Assembly: GCA_036940085.1 (NCBI GenBank)
Contig: JALLBK010000101.1
Coordinates: 22,326 to 86,325 of the forward strand
Reading direction: 5' to 3'
From: Discostella pseudostelligera
Taxonomy: Eukaryota > Bacillariophyta > Thalassiosirophyceae > Thalassiosirales > Thalassiosiraceae
DNA length: 64,000 bases
Shown here: piece after piece, positions 20,394-33,050 of the stretch
Position numbering within the stretch: the first letter of the stretch is position 1
How the letters are laid out: each line of letters opens with the position of its first letter
The notes under the pieces: model-generated
The model's input: only the letters and a program-made list of their open reading frames with translations
What the model was told of the DNA's origin: nothing
Databases searched by the model: none
Made by a program: the position numbers and the translations under genes

Positions 20394-23300
20394 TTAATTG
20401 ATGGCATCATTGAGCTCCTTTTTCTTGATCACAATCCAGTATTTCGCCCACCATTCAGTCTCATCGTAACTCTTTTCGAGGAAATCTACTTGCCAACTTG
20501 GAAGCACTTGGGTAGACGCAGATTTGCTGATGCTATCACTAAGTTCAATCGCAACTAAATTCGTCTCAATGTGCATGAGGACGTTTCCTGGTTGAAGTAG
20601 AGATGGGGCGGCACCCCATCCGAGAAATATCATTGCGCCACCTGGATGAAGGAAGCCATGTTTTTTATCGTATTCAGTTGTGGGCAATGCATAGCACCGT
20701 GACCCACCCTGAACTAATTTGGACGACAACACTTGTATGTCATCACCCGTTCCATTAATCACACCCGCTGCAACACATCGACGGGAATACAGTCCAGTGA
20801 ATGCCTGGTTCACGAAACTGATTAACAACCATGCTTCCTGATCGAGGCGCTGGAAATAGTTTGGAACGAAGCTACCAATTCTACGAATCCGTGATCGGCA
20901 CTTGCTGATGAATTCAGGCACATCAGCCAGTTCATCAGTGGCAATATTCATTATCTCCCGGTTCACACTACCGAAATTGAATGCGGCGTTATTAGATTTG
21001 ATTCCAGGAAGGTTTGAGTATCCTCGGTTGTTTGTTGATTTGCCCTTAGAGTTGGAAAATGACTGTGGTAAGAGAAACGACGAAAGAGGTTTATCAATAC
21101 CACAACCTATAACACGAGAGATGACGTACCAATTTGATCGACAAGAGTTCGCATGCACCAGCCAGCTCTCTTGAACTCATATCAAATGACATGGACTGGG
21201 GGCCACTAAAGAACTCAATCGTCACACGATTGCCAGCAATTCCATAACCTTTAATCTCTGCCCACCGGAACCGCCGGGGACAGTCGTTATTCACAGTAGC
21301 AATCCAAAGAAATTGGTCACTGACGATGATCGAATAGAGGTGTATTTGTACATGCCCAAGATATGTATCGTCTTCGGTTTCTTGTTGCGTAACGATCTGC
21401 TGAGCCACAGCTGAACTTTCATCGTATGGAGTAAGCTTGACACTTTTACCTAAATCTGATGTTGTGCATGGCAATGCCCGGCGCATTCGTTTATTGGTTT
21501 TCACTGCGTTCACCTGATTCGTCGTTGTTTCGGAGACATGATTCATAACAACAACAGCTGCATCACCGACCCCAATAACTGGCTTCACAACTGCACCGAC
21601 TAACGCCTTTCCGACTCCTTTTATGAGACCAACTGTTCCATACCGGGATGCGTACATGGCAGGTTGATTGACCAATCCAGTTGCTCCAGACCTGAATCCC
21701 CGAGCTAAAAACATACCCGCGACTTCGAGAGAATCATGAATAGTCCGTTTTGACCGATCTGTCTTTAAGGTATGCATCAGCCTCCTCTGGAAAGAATTTC
21801 GTTCGTCAATGAAGTCATCATCAGTGAGATTCGCCAGGTTATGGCTAACGAGGTCTGTCACGCTGGATGGCATTAAACCAGTCCAGAACAGAATAGAATT
21901 TAGTGCGCAATACACTTGCTTTGGATGGAAAGATCATTCAACAATAATACCAACAACATACCTTGCTGCACCACGTACTAGACCCGTTATGACACCGCGT
22001 GCGAGACTGGAGGTACCCGATTCGATACCCTCCAAAAATTCTGCCGGTCCCTTGACCAAGCCCTGGATGGGTTCGTAACTGATAAATGTTGAAGCGTCGT
22101 ATGAGATCAAAACACTCGAGTTGCATTGCGTAAAATAGGAGAGGTACACAAGGTAAAAAGACTCACAAAAAGTCCCGAACTCCCGTTCCAACATTAGAAA
22201 GAATGTCAGCTGGCGCCTTTAAGATCACTAAGCTCCCTAGAATTGAAAGAATCTGACTTGACAATTGCGACGAGTAGTGCGCTAAAATAATTCCGATCAG
22301 ACTCGATGGTGATTCAAACGCTTTACTGACGACAAACGAGGTAAAAATGAGTGGAGCGTCCGCTATTGATGCCATTCCTCGTATGAGTTGGAAAATGACG
22401 AGACCTTCAGTCACAGGGTTCCACTCCAACCCTTCCTGTGTAAATGTTAGGTAGAATCGGAGGGGATGAAGATGTAGTTCCTCAAGATAGATCCGACCTG
22501 AATTGGCATCATGAACGTTTACATCTCTAGGCACTCGTGGGAGCCTACTATGATCGGAGTATCTAGTTCTCATTTTCGTAGTAAGATTCGTTGTCCTATT
22601 TACATCGTGCTTTTCGTCTCTCGCTTTACGAATGGGATGTAAAAATAGTGCAATCGTTTCCGCAGTCCTAAAAGAATGGGAAATATTTTGGTACGTGAGT
22701 GGAGAAGCAGCTGTATCTTAGGGCAAATCGAACCACTTACTTTCTATCCAAACAAATATCAATATCAAGAATCCGTATTGCGCAATACCGTATGACAAGA
22801 GTGTCACTGCTCTCCTGCAGTGCGCGCACAGCCGAAAGATGGAGAAACGGAACATCTTCGTTGCTGGAGCAATAAATCTTGTCACCAAATTGCACAAGAC
22901 AATGATTAGTTGTTCATGGCATCACAAAACGGAAGAAGTCGATGCGCAGATTACTCACCAATACAGGATGCTCAGAATTGAAAATGAAATTGTCGACTTG
23001 CAGTCTCGTGAGTCGTAGTTCAATTTCATGGTAACCCTGTCGCTGTGAAAAAGTGGCGTGCCACCCTTCCGTCGTGAGCAATAATATCTCTCGTTCTGGA
23101 CCGTAGGTAGACACCTTGTCTATCACACTCATCGAAATGCCAGTAAGATTGATTCTGAAGCTAATATCAACCGTCTCTTCGAAGACATCATCAGCTTGTC
23201 CATCATTGATGATGGAATCAGAAAACAGTACCACTTTCGTTGATTGATGCGCCTGGATCATGGATGTCAGCATACTACCATCATCCATTGCAACAGCGCT

Positions 23301-26300
23301 CATTGAACCCATCACATCAACTTCTACAGTCCGTTTAAACCTCCTCATATTTGACCAGGTCCATTCAAGTACATGAGGCGCTTCCGGATCGTCAAATCCG
23401 AAGCCAATCGATTCTCCGGCATTGAGTGTCCAGATGAAGGCCCCTTCACGATCAAGCATTTGCCTGCACAGAATTATATGCCGCGAATCATTCTTCAGCA
23501 AATATATAGGATTTGATTTCTCGATTGATGCCCAGATCGTCACAACTACAGCTGAATCTTGCTTCTTAGTGGCAAGACGCACTTCAGCTTGCACCACAAT
23601 TGGCTTTTTACTCGACGAAGATGGTATTCCCATGGCCGTGACACCGATTTTATCCAATTGAATGCACCCTCGGCTCCACGAACCCGACTGGGAGCATCGG
23701 ATCCGGATCTTGGGAAGAAGTGATGAATTATGCCAATGGAACGACGTAGATGATTGTGCTTGTATACAGGTTTGAGACCTCAATGCACCGTCTTGTGCAA
23801 TGAAGAGACTCTCACCTTCAAGAAGGTTCACAACTTGATAACGAGGGAATAATGTTATCATCCTTGTTCTTGAGAAAACTGATGGACACAGCGTCACAGT
23901 GAATGCCAGTTCATATCTTTTTGTGCCGTGGCCATGAGATTGGTCAATAGAAATGGTTGTTTTCACACTCTCAGGCATGACTGTTGAAACATCAATCAAT
24001 GGCGTCCACCCTGTTTCACCCTCAACCGACAAGGCAATCTTTTCATCCCGAGAAAAAAATAGAAGCATACCGGATCCTCCCAAACTCCACTCATGTCCCT
24101 CTTTTTCCAAGTCACTGTGTAGACGTCGGTCATTCACTTCAACAGGCAGAAAATAGGACTTGCGTAGCGTCTCTTTTTCTGGAGTAGATTGCATAAAATC
24201 AGAGAAACCACCCGTGAAATTAAGATTCAACAAGGTCTTGTCAAGTACCCAGTACTGTGCATAAAACCTGAGAGTCGGGGAATGCCCAACCTCGACGCTC
24301 ATCACAATATCAATCGAAGCTCCGCCTTTGATTGCGTGGTCGAAATGAACTATAGACTTGAATTCAGCCGCATGCTCAGCACTATCCTTGTATGCCTCGA
24401 AGAGAGCAAGCTCCTCGTCCTCAGTCAGCCGCCAAGTGTTTGAATTTGACTCTCGATTTACAATTTTCTTCCAACATGACCACTTGTAGCCGGGGACACG
24501 GACGGATAGATGAGGACAAAGAGTGCAATCAACTGAGAGGCATTTCCCCTCCATCCCTGCACCGAGAGAAATGACCTCAGATTGTGAGATTTTACTGACC
24601 CCCTGCCGAAAAGATCCCATTTCTCCGAGTTGGCATTGCAGTTCGCAAGGTAACAAGTTGATCACTTTCAAGGCTGGCTCAATGTGCAAATCAACCACTC
24701 CCTCCACACTTTTGAGAATAAGCAAAAAATGAAGCGTTCTCATGGACAGGAAGCCATGCGACATGTGCTCGCACAAAATCGATGATCGAATAATCCTGTT
24801 TGACGTAAACCTCGTGGGAAGAATCATCAACTGCTCCGTGGAAAAGAAGTCACTGATGTTTGGATCAAGATTATCATGTGTTTGAGGCGTTTTGGGTTTC
24901 GCCAACCGTAGATGAGTGGCTATTGCTAGCTGTAGTGGAACACAAAGTGAGGCACCAGGAGCAGCATACCCAATGTATCTATCATTCTCCCATAAATGGC
25001 TAGATCCAAAGAACGAAAGTTGCATGTTGGTGTGATTGTGGATTTGGAATCGGCTTCGCACCGTTATCGAGCTTCGTTTCTCCTCCATTGCAATATCCCA
25101 AACAATTGAGGAAACTCCGCTATGATTCAGTGTTTGATCAAGAATCCTAGTTCTTGTCCATCGCCTCCGCCGACATAAATCGCCTGGTTGGTAAGATCGC
25201 GATGTTGTGCCAAACGTTTCAAAGTCTGTAGCATATTCCCAACCGTCGGCGTCGTTGTTACGCAGATCACCATCGACTTCAACCTCCCAATCATTCACCC
25301 AGATCCAACTTTGACTAGGTAGAATGCATTCATCTCTCTTCTTAGTGACGACATTAGTCATATCGGACCAAGCACGCGCGTCATCTTCGAGGTAAGGCGG
25401 TCGCCATAACAAGTCAGAGTGGGGTCTCTCCGTAACTTTTTTCTCATGTTGCGAAGATACAGGCGACCATGCGGACGAAGATAGTAGGTCCTGCCCTCTT
25501 TCCAAACTAAATACGTCGACTGTGCCTGGTCTAATGCGCTCATTCTGCATTACGAACTCAACCACATGTGACACATCAATATTGACTCTCTGCATTTCAC
25601 TCTCCTCAGGGATACTGTTCGGATACCATTGAAACAAGAGACAACACCCTTTAGAAGATGATGTCGGAAAAAGGGGGAGATTGTGGATTGGTCGACGATC
25701 TGTTGCACTCATTGACAAAGTACTGGAATCATGCATCCCATCAAACGTTGAGTCCAAGGAAACACTAGTCCCAGGTAGTACAGTGATGACTTCTCCATTC
25801 CTTACTCTCTTTGTAGAACCATCGATATCGACTATTACTGGTACCCCCGTTTCGTTGACAAAACTGAATCTGCTCGAAGTTTGATGTACTGATTCATCAC
25901 TGAATTCAGAATTAGTGCGTTCTAGGTTTGAGATTTCTTGAATGAGAGGTCCAGTCACGTTGATGTCGATTTGTTCGGGGCTGCTAACACTAAGAACCAG
26001 CTCGTTTGGGATTTGATCCACAACCAAAAGAAGCCTATTCGAGTGAATAATATCTTCAAAGCCATGAGTGGGATTGAAGAACTCAAGTTGGATGCGCGAG
26101 GAAACTTCTCCAATCATCGCATCAATGCAACCTGCAAGACTTGCTTTCAGCTGGTTTGTACGAAACCGTATAAAAGGCCTCATGCCATTTGTTTTGAATG
26201 ACTGATGAATAGTCAAAGACATGGATTGAAGCTCAAATTGAACTTGCGAAGCTATTCTAGTACCCTTTTTCCTAAAATGTACAATTGCAGTGAGGATTGA

Positions 26301-29300
26301 ACTTGATGCCTCAGACGAGGCTGCTCGTAATAATTGTAGTCTTTCCATCACCTTCCTGACAACGCTTGTCACAACACGAATGCTGTGCGTAGACTGAGAC
26401 ATTAAAGTTGAAAAGGTGGTGAGTGAATCGCAGTTGTACACGATCGCCAAAGACGGCCATCAAAGCACTCACCAGATTCCATACCATTAGTTCACAATCA
26501 AAGGAAACTTTTTGAGATGACGCCTGGCCCTTGAATGTATCGTGTACCACTCGACAATCGATAGATGTGGGACGAAGAATGGGGGAAACTGGCTGATCTA
26601 GATGTTGAAAGTCGGGATTGATCGCGGCAGAAAAATCCTCCAAGCTGACGTGCAATGTACTGGATCCAATGTCATTCTCGTTTTCAATACTTTGTGTCAT
26701 GATTGAAGCATTCGTCTTGAATTGTAGCACGTAATCTTCTGGCTTTCTGCCCCGTGACCAGGTGAACTCCGAGGCGGGTCTACCGACAAGAATCGTTGCT
26801 TGACTGAAAGTGATTCTAAATATGACGGAAGAATCTTTCGCATCGAGCAACATGCCATCGCCGGATATATTATGTGCATCTAAAACTGGGTATGACAAGC
26901 CTTCATTAATTTTGGTGATATTGTTAATAATATCTTTCGATCCTTTCAATGCGAAGGAGTGGTATGCAAGCAAGTTAATGGTTTGATGCCGTGATACACT
27001 AGTCAGAAGTGAATGGATGTGTAACTTACCTCTGTGCTCCTCCGACCTAGCATTCCTTCCACGATCGTGAACCCTTCTCTCCATCTCTTTTGATGCCACA
27101 CTTATCAATTCAATGGCCCTCGCTAACCACATGGTGCAATCTGAGATTGAGGTTGGCGTGACTTTAAGTATTACAGACGCGATATCAAGTTCAACTTCGT
27201 CGACATGCTTGCCTCCATCATGAAAATGACATCCACTAATGAATTCAGAAGGAAGAGAACCGGGCGCTGGCGAATGTTGTGAAACACTACGCAACTGCGT
27301 GGGTGTTTTCAAAGGAGATGGCGGCAGTCTCTTTATTTTTGGGGAACGAGGAGCAGTTAGATGCGGACTTGCAGGAGGCGTGGCATTTGCTCCTCCCACT
27401 TGTTCATCTATCACCAAATGTCGTCTTCCAAGCACTTGATGCTGTGGCTCACAACTCGGCATGAGATATCTTACCGCTAAGCCAGATTGGTTGGAGCTAA
27501 CATCAATCAACTGAACAATGTTGAAGTCACTGACGCTCAATCGGGAGAAAGACAAATTTCCTTTGTTTTTTTTGTCCAAGTTGATCAAATATAATTCCAC
27601 AACGTATGTTCGCTTGGACGAGTAGCGTTCAAGAGCAGCCTCAACCTTTTCAAAGCAAACGTGTACTACCTCAAGAACAGATGTTTCGAGACCTTGGGAT
27701 GGTGGATAAAGATCTTGAGCAGTAATGCATTCAGATCGTGATGCAGACTTGTGTTTCATCATTCCCACACCAGAAACATAGAATCTCCCGATTGCTTTGG
27801 CGAGTACTTCGACGTCAATAAGATTTACCCTGATATGACCAACATTTACGGATATAATTTGCCCTGTGCCTTCGTCGGTTTGGGTCTCGAAAATACTTTC
27901 ATGCGAATGAACTTCTTGGTCAAGGTGCATTCCATGATCTTGAAAAGACCCATTTGAGTGACCGGCAACACTGACTTCAAATGGATAAACAATCGTTGCT
28001 AGCTTTTTTCTCAGGCGCAGCATTCCATCGAGGTCGGCAACAACATTTTGCATTTCACAAGCATCGCTAGCAAGCATGATTTGGATATCTGCCACGTCTA
28101 ACTTCCAACTCGTATCGGTTGACTCTTCAGGCTTTGTCAATGTCATCTTGAGTTTTCCAGTATCGACAAAAAGCGCCCCATCAAGAACTTGCGGGCTTAC
28201 AGGAATCCACAACTTAGGAGCATGTACAGCAATATCGACTGACAAAGAATTCGGGTAAAACACTGCCATGTGCGCCCTTTGAGCAATTGGCGTCGCTGCG
28301 TTTCGAAGCTTTTGGAGGAATTTATGCTGGATCTGATGCGCTTTCATCAACAAAAAATTCGACACTCGGTCCGCGCAAATTTTATTCCAGACTAGAGTCA
28401 GAGGATGTGAGCTGATTTCCAATGACAATGATATCTGATCCAAAAACGCAGTAATTCGACAGGCTACGCCATCGGGTGGTAACCTCATTCCAGCGTCATC
28501 CAATTCTATATCCCGTGCTGAGCTCGTCATGTATGAACCACCTAAATTGCCGACAAGGAAGTCGTTTCTACATTTGAAGCCATCTTCGTTGCTTGGTTCA
28601 ATTGCCAATACTTTCATTCCCGATGTGTTATAGTCACATGTGACAAAGTCAAATACTTCAAATTTCTTGATGTCAAATGTAACGTCAGCCTTGCCGGCAC
28701 CTGAAGCGTAAGTAGTTCCTCCGACATCAAATTCTGCGGTGATTATTTTCCTTCTATCCACGTGATCAACAAGACTTATCCTCACTCTGCACATATGAAG
28801 GCGACTTGCACTTTGGGCTGTTACAAAATTGTCTCTGCTAATGGATACTGTTTGGGCCGATGCAAAATTATCTCTGCTAGCGGATGACCTTCTCGGCTTG
28901 AGAATAAATTGAGAATTGCAATTTTCAGGGAATGCCGTAGTTCTTTCGTCTTCTTTGACACATTCTTCATGCACAGTTTTCGATGAATTTGTAGATCCAG
29001 ATATTGAATTGTACAATCGTCCCAATGTAGACGAGCTCCGCTTCGTAGCAAAACTGTCCACACGGCTAATTCGTTTGGGGGCTTTATTGCCGATCGTTTG
29101 GACTTGTCGAGGAGCAAAAACTCTGCGCAACGCCAGTAGGTGAAACGACAGCAGGGTCTCAATAGGGAGCGTATATTCCAACAGTGAGAGTGCACGACTT
29201 TCATCATCAGTGAGACCACCATGAAATCCGCCTTTGTCGGTGCTACTCAAAAGATTTTTCACCGCTAGCTGCAGATAACGCTGGCGACATCTAACTATTC

Positions 29301-30887
29301 GCTGGACGTCGTCCCAAGACCGAGACGTTGGCTTGTGCTTGACGCATGCGATGGCATACTTCCACCATGCCCGAGAAGCGATGAGTGGAGAATTCTCCGG
29401 TCGTCGATGTAACATTGTATCAAATCTTTGCTGAGAAAGTACCGCGTTTTTCAGGAGCTGGTACTGCTCGTATTGATGCGATGTGATATTGAGATCGATC
29501 GTGAATGGTGGAATTTCTCTAAAACAAAGTGAATTTCCCAAACTATCGCTAGCCGATGTGATGATCATTGATTGTGATATTTTTGAGCAGATGTAATCAT
29601 GAGTAGAATCATCCCGCTTATCTTCCGCCGAGAAGCCAGGACCTGAAAGTGATTTTCTAGCATGGAATCCAGGATCTTGGCTCATTGCCATTAGCTCCAT
29701 GGCTTCTGCAATGCGTCTTTGGCATGCTTCAACTGGAAGCGACAATCGTCCATGAAGAAGGGCACTGTCAGAAATAAGATAGCAAGGATCATCATCCCAA
29801 TACATCGCCAAGTCTTCAATTTCAGCCTTTTTGAATGCCTTCTTCCCATCATCCACAGTATTCATAGATCGTGTACGAGGCTGATCGAATCTGCTCATGA
29901 CATCACCACTATCTGGCAATGACGCCTCGGGCATGTTCCGCACGGATAAGCATTTAAGTGTCAACCCAAACGCAAAGGCTCTTCTGTCGTCATCACTCTC
30001 TGAAGGAGTATTGCCAGTATTGCCCATTGTCGATGGTGAACTCATAGTAAGCCCCCCACCGGGCACTTCACACCTTATATGTACATCGTTGATGGAAGAT
30101 ACAAGATTTTCATAAATCTTGGCCGTGATCTTTTTCCTCAATGCTGGAAGCCGAGACTTTCGTTTTGCTTTTGCTGATGGGGTGTCCTCGTGTCCATCCC
30201 GTGCAGTTTCCTCCGTGGTGGTGTCGAAGTCAGTTCCATCGTCATCTTCTTCACCGCCTAGATCCTCAGATGCAAATGATCTACGTCTTCTGCCATTAAA
30301 ACTGTGCATTGTGCGATCATTTGGATAGCTATCTTGCTGAGGTCCTTCGCCCGGAATTCTTCCTGAATAATAATTCCTCTCAAATCGAGCCAGTGCAGAT
30401 CGTTTGGCTTTTGTCTGCAGAGTTTGCCCTCCATAGTACGTTCGATTCGCGGTCGTAGGAAGGAGGGGAACACAAACTAGATGCATACCATGAATTTCCA
30501 AGGATGTGGGGGCATCGAGGTTTGTGTATGGTATATTAATTTTCAGTGTGCGTGCCCAACATGACAACACCCCGAAGCCTGAGAGACCAACTGCGCCTAA
30601 GACATAACTGCCAATGACATCCCCATCTAATTCGACATTATCCAGTTTGATTTGTCCCCGAAGAGCTGCCAGTTTGAGATTTTCTTTGGATATATTGAGG
30701 ACATATTCACCGACGAGATCCTCAAGCACTTCAAATGTTGTAGTTGGGAGGCACATAATATGTACATGATGTGCAGCAAACAAAAATGAGATTCGAGTGC
30801 AATATTCATACATCAAGAGATCGAAGCAGTAAAGAAGTCAGATACAGAAGATCATCATATCTTACCGGAGGCTAAATAAGCTTTCAT
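20394..30887 (-). CDS. VPS13: VPS13-family bridge-like lipid-transfer protein
   Basis: Eight exons on the minus strand: 30866-30887, 26473-30728, 22959-26393, 22741-22877, 22167-22667, 21962-22078, 21130-21862 and 20394-21062, which sum to 3289 codons plus stop. The 22-nt first exon gives MKAYLAS; joined to VLEDLVGEYV it restores the chorein start, with KENLKLAALRGQIKLDNVEL following. VPS13 proteins form long hydrophobic grooves that carry lipids between membranes at contact sites. The adaptor-binding (VAB) region lies around residues 1700-2350, with VINLLPCELQCQLGE near 2004. RIYLEELHLHPLRFYL and YEPIQGLVKGPAEFLEGIES (about 2785) mark the conserved C-terminal ATG2/VPS13 segment, and a PH-like end follows. 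All seven introns are GT-AG, 67-137 nt, and each join keeps a family motif in frame. Whether another exon exists is untested. Confidence 0.9.
30866..30887 (-). other. VPS13: 22-nt initiating exon of the VPS13 gene
   Basis: The minus strand reads ATG plus six codons and one base, then GTAAGA. Splicing to 30728 across a 137-nt intron ending GAAG makes a Val codon and gives MKAYLASVLEDLVGEYV. This aligns with the family start of VPS13 (short helix, then L...Y). The alternative start inside the intron gives an unrelated hydrophobic N-terminus before the conserved region. Confidence 0.8.
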
Positions 30888-31456
30888 GTTAGGATGTCAC
30901 CACACACCGCTGAAAATGAATTCTGATACAGCATTTAGCGGAGGAGTAGGCATCGGTGAGGTGGGGTCATTGGGCGGCGGGGAACGCGAATTGCTGCACA
31001 TCATCCACTAAAACTCGATCAATGGGCAGCCCTAGAGTCCAAGGGTAACGATAGGGTTAGGTTGATGCATGATCCCCTACGCGCTGTCCACGCCTCATCG
31101 TCGTCGCCATCTTAATCGTCGCCCAAACAAAATGTTTGCTTTGGCATTGGCTGGTTGGGTGGGCAAGCACAAAGCGCGACAGCTTGATGAAAGAGAGAGA
31201 ACAAAGTCTTCCCGCCCGCCATTATTTTTGCCCCTTTCTCCTCGCCAAAATATTCGCCATTAGATCTTCCCGCCATTATTTTCGCGGGTTCTATTACACG
31301 TGGCAGATAGTATTTACTTCGAGTCATCGTGGGCATCAAGAGAGTCAATCAACACAATGTGACGAACGAGAGCGAAACTTGGATTATATTTTATCTCCCA
31401 TCGGACCTCATTCGATAAACTAAGTATCAAATCAAAAGGCATTGTTGTTGTGAATC
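30888..31456. promoter_or_regulatory. VPS13 upstream region with inverted E2F-like and G-box sites
   Basis: This 569-base stretch lies between the start of VPS13 and the 3' end of the Whirly gene, both on the minus strand. CTTCCCGCC near 31208 and TCTTCCCGCCATTATTTT near 31265-31282 are reverse-strand copies of the GGCGGGAA site seen elsewhere. CTCGCCAAAA at 31241-31250 is a degenerate copy, and CACGTGGCA lies at 31297-31305. No credible ORF is present. The elements sit 320-420 bases upstream of the VPS13 start. Confidence 0.45.
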
Positions 31457-32504
31457 TCAGTACATACTTCCACCAGGTCCCGCCAAGCCTTTGGAAATAG
31501 CAGCCGCCGACGCAATATCCATGGTAGTATTCCATCCCAATAAGTATGGAATGGACGTTTGAAAGATTGATTTGAATATCTCAAATTCACCTGCTTGGAT
31601 AACGACTTTCATCGGAGTGATCTAATGCATCCACACATCCATTCACCGACAGCATAGCAAGCGAAGAAACAAAATCGTTAGTCGTTAGATGAAAAAGCAT
31701 GAACGAATATGATTTGGACGAGAATCTTCATCGACGAGCAAGCAGAACAATAGCAAGCAAGGGTTCACGGCCGAGAAATAAACTCACCGGCAAAATTCCC
31801 TCTGTACCGGGAGGAGTTTGTCCAGGCACTCCATCCTTGGCATAATCGATAGTAAATGCCACTGTCCCTCCCTCTCCTGGTACAATTGTCAATACCTTTT
31901 CAATCGCATCCCCCGACAATTGACGTACGCCACTATTACTTGGATCCTCACCCCCTTCACCACCACCATTACTCTCGGGACCAAACACCGGATGGGACAA
32001 CTCCACAGCATTCCCCGGCAATTGACTCAATAACAATCCCACCTCCTCAATAGTTAAACTAAAGTATATTTTTTGACTCCATGCAAATCCAGCCCCGGAA
32101 TTATTGCGTGGTATAAAATCCAATATTAGTTTGCCACGACGTTCGACCGAGACACCATCGCCACCGGTTCGTTTGAATTGGGGGAGGACCGCGCGGACTC
32201 CCATGGCGTATTCCGGGCCGAAGGAGGTGTATTGGGGGAAGGCACGACGGGGCATCATGTCGCTGAAGGTGCGACGGGTTGAATTGGACGCCAATGCCGT
32301 TGTTGGCGAGGTGACGGCAATACTGTTATTGTTGGTGATGATGGTGGCATGATGACGATGCCGATATTGGGAGAGAGATGATGACGGCGATGATGTGGAT
32401 GAGGAGAGCAGCCCTGCGTTGGTGGAGAAAGAGGACACCGCCGCACGAGGGGTGAGGGCTGTTAGATATCTGGAAGCAACCGTTACCGTTGATGAAATCA
32501 TCAT
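31457..32504 (-). CDS. WHY: Whirly-family single-stranded DNA-binding protein
   Basis: Two exons, 31788-32504 and 31457-31621, joined across a 166-nt GT-AG intron; 293 residues. The unspliced frame would end in an unrelated tail, whereas splicing restores the last Whirly helix (GEFEIFKSIFQTSIPYLLGWN). The N-terminal about 85 residues are Ser/Thr/Arg/His-rich and basic, fitting a mitochondrial or plastid transit peptide. The Whirly core starts near residue 92: YTSFGPEYAMGVRAVLPQF, VERRGKLILDFIP and FSLTIEEVGLLLSQL match the beta-strands and helix of plant Whirly proteins. In plants these form tetramers or 24-mers that bind organellar ssDNA, suppress illegitimate recombination and affect transcription. 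The plant surface motif KGKAAL is not conserved here. A Gly/Ser/Pro insert of about 15 residues lies mid-domain. Confidence 0.87.
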
Positions 32505-33050
32505 GATCGTGATATCGTAGATAGTAATAGTAGATAAAAAGTAGAAGCGCGGGGGGCGGATTTGGTTATGATAGTATCTCTAGTAGTGGAGTGTTGGTAG
32601 TGGTTGCTGCCGGCTGGCGCTGCTTTGGCATTGATTTTGGATTTGGATTTGGATTTGTGGTGATGGTTAGTAGAGCGGTGGTGGTCGCACAGCACACAGA
32701 GGTCTTGGACGTTCAGTATCTGTTTTTAATTTCAAATTTTTATTTCGGAATCCGTTAAGTATTGTTTTTAATTTTAGATTTTAATTTCAAATTTGGTCAA
32801 CTATCTTTCAATTTCGAAGTTAATTTCAAATTTCGTTAAGTATCTGTTTGCCACGTGGAAGGACTTGAGAACGGCGACGGTCGGTGACGCTGATGACGTC
32901 CTGTCTGGAAGGAGCTGGAAGCAAGGGCTGACATTTGACATTATTTTGACATGGCTGTTCCACATCATCACTCAATCAACTCAACCTTCAATCAGTAAAA
33001 GTATCTCCCCCGTCGTATTGTATTGACTCGACGACGACGACGACGGAACA
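32505..33050. promoter_or_regulatory. Divergent promoter region of Whirly and TPS genes
   Basis: This 546-base stretch lies between divergent genes. It contains three exact copies of TTAATTTCAAATTT at 32726-32739, 32781-32794 and 32820-32833 in an AT-rich block. Two partly matching GTTAAGTAT sequences follow copies one and three. TGCCACGTGG at 32849-32858 follows the block at once. The palindromic G-box and the AT-rich tandem array are the only structures seen. Confidence 0.5.
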
